Assembly: GCF_022213955.1 (NCBI RefSeq)
Contig: NZ_JAKNTW010000015.1
Span: 1 to 64,000, forward strand
Origin: Dolomitihabitans soli
Lineage (GTDB): Bacteria; Actinomycetota; Actinomycetes; Streptosporangiales; Streptosporangiaceae
Length of the DNA: 64,000 bases
Reading direction: 5' to 3'
The position numbers and the translations under genes were made by a program. Below the pieces are notes generated by a model, which was not told the origin of the DNA, did not search any database, and was given only the letters and a program-made list of their open reading frames with translations. Positions 35,924 through 44,415 of this stretch are shown here, piece after piece. Position 1 is the stretch's first letter; each line of letters starts with the position of its first letter.

Positions 35924-36865
35924 ATGGCTGGTGGGGGTAAAGGGTCCGGCAGACCCGCGAAGAAGAAGAATCCGACCAAGGGCACCGGCGGCAACCGCCG
36001 CCGCGGGCTGGAGGGCAAGGGTGCGACGCCCCCTGCCCATATGCGGCACTGGTTCAAGGACAAGCCGCGCGCCGGCGGCTCCGGGGCCGAGCGTCCCACC
36101 GCCGCACGCCGTCCCCGCCGTGAGGACGCCCCCGAGTTCATGGGCGGCCGCAACCCGGTAGTCGAGGCCCTGCGCGCGGGCGTGCCCGCAAACACGCTCT
36201 ACATCGGCCAGCGCGTCGAGAGCGACGACCGGGTTCGTGAGGCCATCAAACTCGCCTCCGAGCGCGGCATCGCCCTGCTGGAGGTCTCCCGCGACAAGCT
36301 CGACCGGCTGACCGAGGGCGCCGTCCACCAGGGCATCGCCCTCCAGCTCCCGCCGTACGAATACGCCCACCCCGACGACCTCGTCGTCCACGCGCAGGAC
36401 GCCGCCGAGGTGCCGCTGATCGTCGCTCTCGACGGCGTCACCGACCCCCGCAACCTCGGCGCCATCGCCCGCTCCGCCACGGCCTTCGGCGCCCACGGCC
36501 TTCTCGTCCCCTCCCGCCGCTCCGCGGGCGTCACCGCCGGCGCCTGGAAGACCTCCGCCGGCACGCTCGCCAACCTCCCCGTCGCCCGCTCCGCCAACCT
36601 CACCGCCGCCCTCCGCGACTACCGCGAGGCCGGCCTCTTCGTGGTCGGCCTGGACGGCGAAGCCACCGTCGACCTCGCCGACGCCGACCTCCTCACCGAG
36701 CCCCTGGTCGTCGTCATCGGCTCCGAGGGCAAGGGCCTCTCCCGCCTGGTCCGCGAAACCTGCGACCTCGTCGTCCGCATCCCCATGCACACCGCCGCCG
36801 AGTCCCTCAACGCAGGCGTCGCCGCAGGCATCGCCCTCTACGAGGTGGCATCACGCCGCCGTTGA
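35924..36865 (+). CDS. rlmB: 23S rRNA 2'-O-methyltransferase (RlmB/TrmH family)
   Basis: 313 residues: a Lys/Arg-rich N-terminal extension (1-60), SpoU_sub_bind domain (about 65-140, FMGGRNPVVEALRAG) and SPOUT catalytic domain with the three motifs (ALDGVTDPRNLGAIARSA, VIGSEGKGLSRLVRETCD, IPMHTAAESLNAGVAAGIALYE). Methylates a conserved guanosine in 23S rRNA. Either ATG at 35918 or 35924 is possible. A tRNA gene follows. Confidence 0.95.
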   Translation: MAGGGKGSGRPAKKKNPTKGTGGNRRRGLEGKGATPPAHMRHWFKDKPRAGGSGAERPTAARRPRREDAPEFMGGRNPVVEALRAGVPANTLYIGQRVESDDRVREAIKLASERGIALLEVSRDKLDRLTEGAVHQGIALQLPPYEYAHPDDLVVHAQDAAEVPLIVALDGVTDPRNLGAIARSATAFGAHGLLVPSRRSAGVTAGAWKTSAGTLANLPVARSANLTAALRDYREAGLFVVGLDGEATVDLADADLLTEPLVVVIGSEGKGLSRLVRETCDLVVRIPMHTAAESLNAGVAAGIALYEVASRRR

Positions 36866-36918
36866 TCGCGTTTGAATGGTGACGCTGAGCGTTCAGGACG
36901 GCTACACTGTTAGGCCGC

Positions 36919-36991
36919 GCCGACGTAGCTCAGCTGGCAGAGCAGCTGTCTTGTAAACAGCAGGTCAGGGGTTCGATTCCCCTCGTCGGCT
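36919..36991 (+). tRNA. tRNA-Thr (anticodon TGT)
   Basis: A 73-base cloverleaf: acceptor GCCGACG pairs with CGTCGGC, D-arm GCTCAGCTGGCAGAGC, anticodon arm with loop CTTGTAA (anticodon TGT, reads ACA), T-arm AGGGGTTCGATTCCCCT, discriminator T. CCA is not fully encoded. The 3' side of this tRNA borders an integrase remnant, so it may have served as an attachment site. Confidence 0.96.
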
Positions 36992-36999
36992 CCCAGCTC

Positions 37000-37032
37000 A
37001 AAGGCCCCTTACGGTGATCGTAAGGGGCCTTT
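37000..37032 (+). terminator. tRNA-Thr terminator
   Basis: Perfect 14-bp stem (AAAGGCCCCTTACG and complement) with a five-base loop ending in TTTT, 9 bases after the tRNA. Confidence 0.88.
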
Positions 37033-37065
37033 TGGATCTTGTACAGCTGCGAAATACAGCTACGG

Positions 37066-37345
37066 CTACGAATCGAGCTGGGCACCGAGGCGCTTGAGCG
37101 CTTTGCGGGTGTCTTCGTTGCTGACTTCGCTGTAGATGTTCATGGTGACCGCGATCTGGCCGTGCCGGAGGATCCGCATGGCTACGCGGGGGTCTACGTC
37201 GAGGGCGACGAGGAGGGACGCGCAGGTCTTCCGGGTCGCGTGGACGTTGACCATCCGGACTTTCGCTTTGCCGCAGGCCTTCTGGAAGCACCGGACGAGG
37301 TTCGACGGTTCGATGGCGCGTCCGCTGGCAGTGGTATGTCCCCTC
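37066..37345 (-). pseudogene. Tyrosine recombinase (phage/ICE integrase) C-terminal remnant
   Basis: About 90 codons of the catalytic C-terminus survive: GRAIEPSNLVRCFQKACG, HATRKTCASLL (HxxR box), LRHGQIAVTMNIYS with the His and the nucleophile Tyr, and a C-terminal helix to the stop at 37066. The N-terminal core-binding part and the first catalytic Arg are absent; beyond about 37345 the frame runs into unrelated sequence. It lies 75 bp from tRNA-Thr, the usual position for an integrated element. The element is largely gone. Confidence 0.8.
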
Positions 37346-37512
37346 CTTCTCCTCAGCGGGCTTCCTGCCGCCTTCCCCGGGCGGCGGCCATCACGGCCGG
37401 AAACAAAGCACCATGACCGCAAAGAAGGAGAAGCATCGGTTTACGAACGATGTCAGTATTCCAGCGCGCCTGAGCCTTTCACGCCTCCGAACATCCAGAA
37501 GTGGAGCGACTC

Positions 37513-38013
37513 ATGTCCCGATCACTCATCTCCATAATCGGCCCGCGCAAGAGCATCGCCGTCCTTGCCTCGGCCGGCGTCCTGGCCACCGCGGGTACCC
37601 TCACGTTCGTCGGCCCCACCAACGCCAACGCCGCCGCGCCCAGCAAGTCGACGATCCAGTGCAGCAACGCCACGCTGAAGGGGCACTACATCTTCGGCGC
37701 CAACGGCACGTCGGTGTCCCCGAGCGGCGAGAGCATCCCGATCTCCACGGGCGGCCTCGACTACTTCGACGGCAAGGGCGGCGGCACCGGCATCGCCACC
37801 TTCGTGGTGAAGGACGCCCTGGTGAACGACCACACCCCGATCACGCTCTCCTACAACATCAAGAGCGACTGCAGCGGGAAGGCGTCGTTCCACCTGGGCG
37901 ACAGCTCGGCGAACTTCAACGTGTACGCCGACCCCTCCGGGGCGACGTTCGTCCTGGTCGCCACCGACCCGGGCAACGTGCTGGCGGGCACCGAAACCCG
38001 AGTGAGCCGGTAA
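37513..38013 (+). CDS. Secreted protein of unknown function
   Basis: 166 residues with a Sec signal peptide (cleavage near residue 42 after ANA) and a compact mature domain with two Cys (CSNATLKGHYIF and SDCSGKASF). Stretches such as GLDYFDGKGGGTGIATF and FNVYADPSGATFVLVATDPGNVLAGTETRV recur in a widespread uncharacterised family of secreted bacterial beta-rich proteins. GTGGAG precedes the ATG at 37513. It sits in the decayed insertion zone and may be accessory cargo. Function unknown. Confidence 0.82.
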   Translation: MSRSLISIIGPRKSIAVLASAGVLATAGTLTFVGPTNANAAAPSKSTIQCSNATLKGHYIFGANGTSVSPSGESIPISTGGLDYFDGKGGGTGIATFVVKDALVNDHTPITLSYNIKSDCSGKASFHLGDSSANFNVYADPSGATFVLVATDPGNVLAGTETRVSR

Positions 38014-38036
38014 CCTCCCCCGCCCTTTCGTCCCGC

Positions 38037-38072
38037 CCGCGGGGATCCGGCCGTCACGGCCGGTCCCCGCGG
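38037..38072 (+). terminator. Terminator after the secreted gene at 37513
   Basis: CCGCGGGGA-T-CCGGCCG pairs with CGGCCGGTCCCCGCGG (one bulged base) around a three-base loop and is followed by TTCTTTGT. Confidence 0.8.
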
Positions 38073-38198
38073 TTCTTTGTGCGCCGCTGCGTTGTGCGCG
38101 GCGCCGGGCGCCCGCGAGGAACTCCGCGACGTCGCCGCCGACGAAGCCGCTGCGTCGTCCTTCCGCCCGCCGCCGCGCAGAGCGAACCCGGCGACTAG

Positions 38199-38348
38199 TC
38201 CCGCAAACGCGTGAAGATCGCCACCTGGATCGCCGATTTCTACAACATTCGCCGCAGAAACAGCTCAGCTGACGGGCTGCCCCCGATCGACTACGAACAC
38301 CGAATCATGACCGCCAGAGCGAGGCCCCGCGAGGCCATCGCCGCATAA
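38199..38348 (+). pseudogene. IS3-family transposase C-terminal remnant
   Basis: Fifty codons preceded by an in-frame stop read VKIATWIADFYNIRRRNSSA then GLPPIDYEHRI, the C-terminal end of IS3-type OrfB (usual VxxWIxxFYNxxRxHSAxxxxSPxxYE). The DDE catalytic core is missing. Ends in TAA at 38346-38348. Confidence 0.8.
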
Positions 38349-38599
38349 CGACGTCTCCACGATTTGAGGGGATTGCCAACCGTCGCCTTCCCGGAGGCCG
38401 TTGGACTACGGAATGGATCGCCAAATCCCTGTGCCGCCCCGGCCGGAACGCCTCCCGGGTACGAGCAGCTTGACCCAGCGCGAACGGCGAAAGCCCGCGA
38501 CCCCGATCTGCCGACCGGCAACGCCCCCGAGGATATGCCGGACCTGGGCGGGTAGTGATCGTTTCGCTCGATGCTCGCTATGGGTAAACCGAGCGGTAG

Positions 38600-38698
38600 T
38601 TGCGGGACCGCCCGCCGTACTTCCCCTCGGGCCTCGGCCTGGCCATCGCCGCCGAACTGGCCGTCCGCTCCGGTGGCGCGCTGCGTCTGCTGCCCGCC
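38600..38698 (+). pseudogene. Histidine kinase C-terminal scrap
   Basis: About 33 codons read RPPYFPSGLGLAIAAELAVR followed by SGGALRLLP, matching the G2 box and final strand of a kinase HATPase_c domain. The rest is absent. The interval 38349-38983 contains no intact gene; a minus-strand frame near 38700-38835 (ERYDKEPGTKPGVTEQDERE) has protein-like composition but no recognised family. The interval looks like accumulated fragments. Confidence 0.5.
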
Positions 38699-38983
38699 AC
38701 CTCGCGGCCTCGTTCAGTTCGCGCTCGGCCTGGCCGAGGTCCCGGTGCGCGTCCGCCACTGCCTCCCGCTCGTCCTGCTCGGTCACCCCCGGCTTGGTTC
38801 CCGGTTCCTTGTCGTAGCGCTCGGCGACCGTCAGCATGTCGGCTGCTCCGTCGGCAGCTCGCTCGTCTCTCCCGGCCAGGCGGCCGCGACGCGGCCCTGA
38901 TCGGGTGGTCACGGGGCGCTTTGCGTATGCGCCCGAGGAAACACGTCCCCGTGCCGGTCAGTGTGGGACGGACGCGTCGGCGG

Positions 38984-39427
38984 TCAGTCGCAGAGATGGC
39001 CCCACGCCTGGTTGGGACGCCAGGTCTTCTCGCCGGAGGACGCACCCTTCCAACTGAAAGTCGCCACCACTGCGTAACTCTGCCGCGGAAATTTACACGG
39101 GTCGACGGTGGCGGTGGCGGCCGAGTCCTCGGTGCCATGCCAGCCGTCGTAATCCTTCGTGGAGCGCACCGTCACATAGTCACTGCCGCTGGTGCGCAGA
39201 AGCTTCACGTTGGTGACCTTGACCTGATAGCTGCCGCCACCGGCGACGTCGGTGATCTTCGCCCGCGCTCGGAAGGTGTCGGCGGTCTGGTCCCACCAGA
39301 CGGTGGCGCAGCGTTTGACCTGGGTGCCGTAGCACTTCCAATCGCTTGCTGCGGACGCGGACGACGGGATGATGACGATCGACGCGCCAAGCGCCGCGGC
39401 GACCAACACGCCGGTAGTGCGGAACAT
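38984..39427 (-). CDS. Small secreted protein of unknown function
   Basis: 147 residues: signal peptide (about 1-28, cleavage after ASA), then a mature domain with four Cys (WKCYGTQ, KRCATVWW, DPCKF, HLCD) and several Trp/Tyr. The ATG at 39427 follows AGAGGAG. The repeated beta-strand pattern suggests a small secreted beta-sandwich. No family was recognised. Neighbours give no clue; it may belong to the accessory zone beside the tRNA. Confidence 0.78.
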   Translation of the reverse strand: MFRTTGVLVAAALGASIVIIPSSASAASDWKCYGTQVKRCATVWWDQTADTFRARAKITDVAGGGSYQVKVTNVKLLRTSGSDYVTVRSTKDYDGWHGTEDSAATATVDPCKFPRQSYAVVATFSWKGASSGEKTWRPNQAWGHLCD

Positions 39428-39706
39428 CTGACTCCTCTTTCTCTGGCCTCGCCCATGGACCTTAGGGTCATCGTGGGCTTCGGACTTTGTCATTCATGCA
39501 GGGAAATTTGTCGGTAGTGCACCGCCACAAGTTGACTCCGCATCAGGCGAGGGCCCTGCGCGTGCCCGTCGAAGCCGTAGCGCAGCGAGAGAGAGTCCTG
39601 CCAAACTGATGTCAGGAACCGTCAGTGTCGAGGAGTGGCTTGTGGAGGAACGGGCCGAGGCATTGTCAGGCTGGCTTTATGACCGATGCAGACGAAGGTC
39701 TGCCTC

Positions 39707-40675
39707 ATGAGCATGGTCCTGGACACCGCGTTCATGCCGCCGCGGGACCGGGAGGAAGTGGTCCGGCACGCGGTGTGGGAATCCATGGTGGCGGTCGACA
39801 TCGATCACCGTCCCCCGGCTGAGGACATCGCCGTTCGCATAGGGCTCGGCGCCGTCGGGCCCCTCAGGATCTGCTCGGCGCGGGCGACCGCGACCACGAT
39901 CCGTCGGACGGAGCAGTTGGCCCGGGAGGACAAGGAGCCGGCCGTCTTCCTCGGTCTTCAGGTGACGGGCACCAGCCTGGTGGTGCAGAACGGTCGCCAA
40001 TGCCTGTTGAGGCCGGGAGACTTCGCCGTCTACGAATCGATCGCTCCCTACACACTTCTCTTCGACGAGGGAGTCGACCACCACTTCTTCCGTTTCCCCC
40101 GCGCGGCACTCGCGCTCCCCGAGCGGTTGCTGCGAGACATCGCCGCGGTCTCCCTGGGGTCCGACAACCCCATCGCGCGTCTCGCCTTCACCTACTTCTC
40201 CCAACTGGCCGTCAGCGACGACATGCGCCAGGGCGTGCACGCCGACGCCGTCGTGGAACCCAGCATCGAACTGCTCCGTGCCGTCTTGGCGTCCCAGCAC
40301 GGTAACTCCAGCCTGATGAGAGCACCGTTGGAGGCGACACTCAGCCTGCGGATCACTCATTACGTCCGGGCGCACCTGGCTGATCCCGATCTGTCGGCGG
40401 CACGGATCGCCGCTGCACACGGCATCTCCGTGCGTCATCTCTACGCTGTGCTGTCCCGCTCGGGCATCAGCCTCGGAGACTGGATCCGCACACGCCGCTT
40501 GGCCGAATGCAGGCGAGAGTTGGCCGGCCCGAACGGATTGCTGCGGACAATCGCAGCAATAGGACGGAGTTGGGGCTTCGTGGACGCGACCCACTTCAGC
40601 AAGGTATTCAAACAGGTATACGGAATCTCGCCTCGGGCCTGGCGCGACCAGAACCACCCCCGCTCCTCCGCGTGA
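39707..40675 (+). CDS. AraC-family transcriptional regulator
   Basis: 322 residues: N-terminal AraC_binding_2-type ligand domain (about 20-200; VFLGLQVTGTSLVVQNGRQCLLRPGDFAVYES) and a C-terminal double helix-turn-helix (about 225-315; LSAARIAAAHGISVRHLYAVL and IGRSWGFVDATHFSKVFKQVYGISPRAWR). The ATG at 39707 has GAAGG 8 bases upstream, better than 39686. Resembles NimR/FeaR-type activators. No adjacent target on the same strand. Confidence 0.92.
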   Translation: MSMVLDTAFMPPRDREEVVRHAVWESMVAVDIDHRPPAEDIAVRIGLGAVGPLRICSARATATTIRRTEQLAREDKEPAVFLGLQVTGTSLVVQNGRQCLLRPGDFAVYESIAPYTLLFDEGVDHHFFRFPRAALALPERLLRDIAAVSLGSDNPIARLAFTYFSQLAVSDDMRQGVHADAVVEPSIELLRAVLASQHGNSSLMRAPLEATLSLRITHYVRAHLADPDLSAARIAAAHGISVRHLYAVLSRSGISLGDWIRTRRLAECRRELAGPNGLLRTIAAIGRSWGFVDATHFSKVFKQVYGISPRAWRDQNHPRSSA

Positions 40676-40785
40676 TGGTCGCAAGCGGCACCTGCGGGTG
40701 TTCGACGTCGCCGGCGACGGTCTCACGGGTGGCCGGGTGCTCGCGGAGGCCTGGTTCCGCAAGAAGCGACCTCGTCCTTCTTCAC

Positions 40786-40998
40786 GGGACCATCCCGCGA
40801 GCGCGGGGCCGACGTCACCATCGTCATCGGTGACCTGCCGCGCGTGGGACCATCCCCGCGCGGGGATGGTCTCGTCCGGTCGGGGTCTTGTGCTTCTCCA
40901 GGGCGTCGGCCCCGCACGCGCGGGGATGGATGGTCCCTCTTACGGCGGGGCGACCCCCCGCCAGGCCCTCGACGGCCCCTGCACGTGCGGGGATGCTC
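40786..40998. CRISPR. Relic CRISPR array, four degenerate type I-E-like repeats
   Basis: Four repeat-like elements begin at 40786, 40846, 40905 and 40971, spaced 60, 59 and 66 bp. The first is GGGACCATCCCGCGAGCGCG plus GGGCCGAC, the minus-strand form of the actinomycete type I-E repeat (GTCGGCCCCGCGC..CGCGGGATGGTCCC). The second is palindromic (GGGACCATCCCCGCGCGGGG). The third (GTCGGCCCCGCACGCGCGGG, with a 4-bp GGAT duplication) and fourth (GACGGCCCCTGCACGTGCGG) read on the plus strand. Intervals between repeats are about 32, 30 and 33 bases, normal spacer length. No cas gene is in the window, and the mixed orientation implies internal rearrangement. The array is presumably dead. Confidence 0.6.
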
Positions 40999-41340
40999 GT
41001 GCGTCGGCATGGTTTCTATCCCACCGGCCGAAGGCGAGTGAGACCACTAATACGTTGCGCGCCATGATCGTTAAGTCAGCTGGTTCACCAGACGGGCGAT
41101 TATCGGGGTGTGCCCGAGGGGGTCGCTGAGGGAATTTCGGCACTTTCTTCTCTAGGCGCGCTATTGGAAGGGGTCGGTGTCTAGGGCCGCCGGGCCCTAC
41201 CGGTCACGGGCCGAGGCGTGACTCTGCGAGGCCGGACGTGATCCAACCGAGCTCCAAGTCGTCATTTAGTTCGTCGTAGTGGAGATCCACAAGGGGCCTG
41301 ATCATTTCACCGGCAGCGCAGGGGTTGCCACTCAATGACA

Positions 41341-41364
41341 GATGTCACGCCGTCTGATGACATC
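41341..41364. promoter_or_regulatory. Inverted repeat upstream of a membrane protein gene
   Basis: GATGTCA and TGACATC are separated by 10 bases, about 100 bp upstream of the start at 41464. A second palindrome CCTCTTAGAGG lies at about 41411. They may be operator sites. The preceding interval 41000-41340 holds no recognisable gene. Confidence 0.4.
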
Positions 41365-41463
41365 CTCACCTCTTCAGCTGCGGTTTCGGCACTACTGGCG
41401 CCCGATCTCCTCTTAGAGGCTGGACCCATGGATACCCCCACCCAGTACAAGAGGAGTTCTTCC

Positions 41464-42033
41464 ATGGCCAGCCACACCCCCGAAGGCATGAGCTGGATTA
41501 CCTGGTTGAAGAGGCGCTGGCCGACCGCGCTGGCGCTGGCGGTGACGGCCCTGGCCTTCGGCGGCAGCGAGTCAGCCGAGGGCGTGGCCGCGCTGGCCCA
41601 CGCCCTACCGGTCCTGCCGTTGCTCTATCTCGCGATGGCCAAGCTGCGGCGGCGCGAGGCGACCTGGCCTGGGCTGGCGATCGGGATCGTCGCCGTCGTC
41701 GGCCTGCGGATGCTGGACCTGATCCCGCCAGCCGCCTTCTTCGCCGCAATCGCGCTCGCTCTCCTGGTCTGGGCCGGCATGGACGGGCAGCTCCGCCGGG
41801 ACGGCTCGTTCCGGGTTCAGGCGCTGGGCATGCTCTTCTTCGGCGCGCTCGCCTTGGCAGGCCTGATCGTCGATCCGGAGCTGGGCCGCTATCTGGTGGC
41901 CGCCGGCTGGTTCCTCCACGGCGTCTGGGACTTCGTCCACCTGAAGCAGGACAAAGTAGTGGCTCGTTCCTTCGCGGAATGGTGCGGCGTCGTGGACATC
42001 GTGATCGCCGCCGAACTCGTCTTCATGCTGTAG
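41464..42033 (+). CDS. Integral membrane protein, unknown family
   Basis: 189 residues with six hydrophobic segments and short loops (PTALALAVTALAFGG, HALPVLPLLYLAMAKL, GLAIGIVAVVGLRML, AAFFAAIALALLVWAG, LGMLFFGALALAGLIV, VDIVIAAELVFML). The conserved-looking stretch is AAGWFLHGVWDFVHLK near residue 150. The ATG at 41464 has AGAGGAG 7 bases upstream; the frame upstream of it lacks hydrophobic segments. It precedes a two-component system on the same strand by about 260 bp. Function unknown. Confidence 0.82.
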   Translation: MASHTPEGMSWITWLKRRWPTALALAVTALAFGGSESAEGVAALAHALPVLPLLYLAMAKLRRREATWPGLAIGIVAVVGLRMLDLIPPAAFFAAIALALLVWAGMDGQLRRDGSFRVQALGMLFFGALALAGLIVDPELGRYLVAAGWFLHGVWDFVHLKQDKVVARSFAEWCGVVDIVIAAELVFML

Positions 42034-42292
42034 CCACCCTGCGGACGCGTTCGCCACGCTGCTCGTCGCGGCCCTCGGGGAGCTGAGCGCCTGGTCCGTT
42101 GCCGTGAATCTGCTGGCCTTGAGCGCGATAGTGCTGTTCTTCGTGGCCGCGATCTGCGTGTACGTCTACCACGTCTGGCGGCGTGACACCGACAACCAGT
42201 TGCGAGATCGGGGATCCGGCACGGCAGTGTTCCTGGTCCTGCTCCTCGCCGCCGAGGTGGAGGCTTCCAGGTGCTCCTGGTGGAATTCATCC

Positions 42293-43543
42293 ATGCCCAG
42301 TCCCTCTGATCCGCACCCAGACCTCATCAGCTGGGACAATGACCGCGTGCATGATCCCGGGACGGGGCTGACGGGCCTTCGCCGCTACACGTGGTGGAGC
42401 CTCATCGGCCTCACGGCGTTCCTGCTGGTCTACAGCGTCAGGAGCCGGATCATGGATCCGGCGATTCCGGTCCTGGTCCGGCTCGCCGCGGTCGCTGCCT
42501 TGGCGGTCACGGTGCTGGCCATGGGGGTGTCCATCAGCAGCCGCGTCTCGCGGGTCCCGCTCGAGGACAGGGGCGGACCACCGACGGTCTGGCTGGTGGC
42601 CGGGGGCGTGGGTGCGGCGCTGCTGGGCGGGATTCTGCTCGCTCGCCATGACTACGGACTCTGGTCATTCGCCCCGGCGAACATGGTCTCGATCATCGCG
42701 ATGTTCCTGCCCGGCTGGCGCCGCTGGCTGCTGATCGCCGCCGCGGCGGTGGTCGCGGCGCTGTTCGGCGGGGTCGTGGCCGCGGCTTCGGAGCAGGAGA
42801 TCGTATTCGCCGCGGCTTTCCCTGCCGGGCTGGTCGTCTTCACCGGCTGGGTCACGCTGGGGATGTTGTGGGCGTGGGACGTCGCGGAGCAACTGAACGC
42901 GGCCCGGCGGTTGTCGGCGGAACTGGCCGTCAAGGACGAGCGGCTGCGCTTCGCCGCCGATCTGCATGACATCCAGGGTCACCACCTGCAGGTGATCGCC
43001 CTCAAGAGCGAGCTGGCGGCCAGGCTGACGAGAGCCGACCCCGAGCGGGCGGTCATGGAGATGAACGAGGTACGGCTGCTGGCCGCGGACGCGCTCCGCG
43101 ACACCCGCGCCGTCGTCCAGGGCTACCGTCGCGTCACGCTGGAGGAGGAGATCGCGAACGCGACCAGCGTCCTGGCAGCCGCCGGCATCGACGCTCGAAT
43201 GGACCTCGCACCTTCCCCCGACCAGCTTCCCACCCAGAGTAGACACCTGCTGGGCCTGGTGATGCGGGAGGCGACCACCAACGTACTGCGCCACAGCCGT
43301 GCTCGCCACGCCGAGATCGACTACCGTGTCACCGGCGACCAAGCCCATCTCGAGGTGGGTAACGACGGCGCACTCAACCCGCCCGGCCCCGATCCCGGTA
43401 CCGGCCTGTCCACCCTCGCCGAGCGGCTACGGAGCGCCGGTGGTGAGCTGACCTGGCAGCATGACGTCGACCGCTTCGTCGTAGCGGTCCGGCTGCCGAT
43501 CGGCCGGCCCGCCGCGACGTCCACGGACGCGGAGGCACGATGA
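42293..43543 (+). CDS. NarL-type sensor histidine kinase (HisKA_3)
   Basis: 416 residues: about six transmembrane helices (about 30-210), then HisKA_3 with the phosphorylated His in RLRFAADLHDIQGHHLQVIALK and a HATPase domain (LVMREATTNVLRHSRA, GTGLSTLAERLRSAGGEL). The ATG at 42293 was chosen because the domain layout matches DesK-like actinomycete kinases. The same frame continues upstream to a GTG at 42104 and encodes another hydrophobic helix (LLALSAIVLFFVAAICVYVY), possibly the remains of a separate small membrane protein. It overlaps the regulator gene by 4 bases (ATGA). Confidence 0.88.
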   Translation: MPSPSDPHPDLISWDNDRVHDPGTGLTGLRRYTWWSLIGLTAFLLVYSVRSRIMDPAIPVLVRLAAVAALAVTVLAMGVSISSRVSRVPLEDRGGPPTVWLVAGGVGAALLGGILLARHDYGLWSFAPANMVSIIAMFLPGWRRWLLIAAAAVVAALFGGVVAAASEQEIVFAAAFPAGLVVFTGWVTLGMLWAWDVAEQLNAARRLSAELAVKDERLRFAADLHDIQGHHLQVIALKSELAARLTRADPERAVMEMNEVRLLAADALRDTRAVVQGYRRVTLEEEIANATSVLAAAGIDARMDLAPSPDQLPTQSRHLLGLVMREATTNVLRHSRARHAEIDYRVTGDQAHLEVGNDGALNPPGPDPGTGLSTLAERLRSAGGELTWQHDVDRFVVAVRLPIGRPAATSTDAEAR

Positions 43544-44142
43544 TCCGGCTGCTGATCGCCGACGACGAGGACCTGATCAGAGGCGCCCTTACGGCGCTGC
43601 TGGAGATGGAGGACGACCTGACCGTCGCCGCCGAGGCCGCCACCTCGACCGATGCTGTACGGCTGGCCCTCGAGCGCCGTCCGGACATCGCCGTACTGGA
43701 CCTGGAGATGCCCCCGGCCGACGGGCTGCAGGCCGCCCAGGAGATCCTCGCGGCGTCCGATATCAAGGTCATCCTGGTCACGCGGCACGCCCGCCCCGCC
43801 GTACTACGTCGCGCGCTGTCAGCGGGAGTAAGCGGGTTCGTCCCCAAAACCACACCTGCGGCCCGACTAGCGGAGATCATCCGCAATATCTCGATCGGAC
43901 GGCGCTACGTCGACCCCGACATCGCCTCCTCGGCACTGACGGAGGGCGACTGCCCGCTCAGCGATCGGGAACTGGAGGTACTGCGGGCCTCACGGACGGG
44001 TGCCTCGATCAGGGAGATCGCCACCCAGGTCCATCTCGCGCCGGGCACCGTACGCAACTATCTGTCGGCGGCCATGGGCAAACTCGGCGTCAACTCCCGC
44101 CATGCGGCCGCTCACCGCGCTTGGGAAGAAGGCTGGATCTGA
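43540..44142 (+). CDS. NarL/LuxR-family response regulator
   Basis: 200 residues: receiver domain (acidic pocket DDED, phospho-acceptor Asp in IAVLDLEMPPADG near residue 54, Lys in FVPKTTPA) and a LuxR-type helix-turn-helix (LSDRELEVLRASRTGASIREIATQVHLAPGTVRNYLSAAMGKLG). Overlaps the kinase gene by 4 bases. DesR-like pairs of this kind sense membrane or cell-envelope state; the target may be the membrane protein gene upstream, but no site was identified. The 273-bp gap to the convergent MarR gene holds no gene. Confidence 0.94.
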   Translation: MIRLLIADDEDLIRGALTALLEMEDDLTVAAEAATSTDAVRLALERRPDIAVLDLEMPPADGLQAAQEILAASDIKVILVTRHARPAVLRRALSAGVSGFVPKTTPAARLAEIIRNISIGRRYVDPDIASSALTEGDCPLSDRELEVLRASRTGASIREIATQVHLAPGTVRNYLSAAMGKLGVNSRHAAAHRAWEEGWI

Positions 44143-44415
44143 AAACCCGCTTTCGCAGGGGCATGTCGTGATCACGCTTGAGATCGTCGATCTACCAACC
44201 CGGACATCGTGACTCGGGCAAAGCAGCAGCGTTCGATGCGGTTCGGGCAACCCGCCGCCGTTCACCAGGCGGGGCGAGTGTGAATGACTGACGGCAGCCT
44301 ACAGGTGACCGAGGTCCCTTCCACCGGGAAGCATGGTGAGCGCCGATCTTGCTAACGATGGTGCTAACGACAGCCATGCGCATACCTGGACGACTATGGG
44401 TCCGTTGTCGTGGTC

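Noticed and set aside
37066-38350. Functional integrative element at tRNA-Thr
   Set aside because: Only the integrase C-terminus and a transposase tail remain, with no excisionase, replication or transfer genes and no second att copy in the window.
40723-41041. Arg/Gly/Pro-rich frames (SPRGDG, HPSPRVRG) on both strands
   Set aside because: These are translations of the CRISPR-like repeats, a well-known artefact, and not genes.
40676-41340. Active CRISPR-Cas system
   Set aside because: No cas genes in the 64 kb, repeats are degenerate and point in opposite directions, so adaptive immunity from this locus is not supported.
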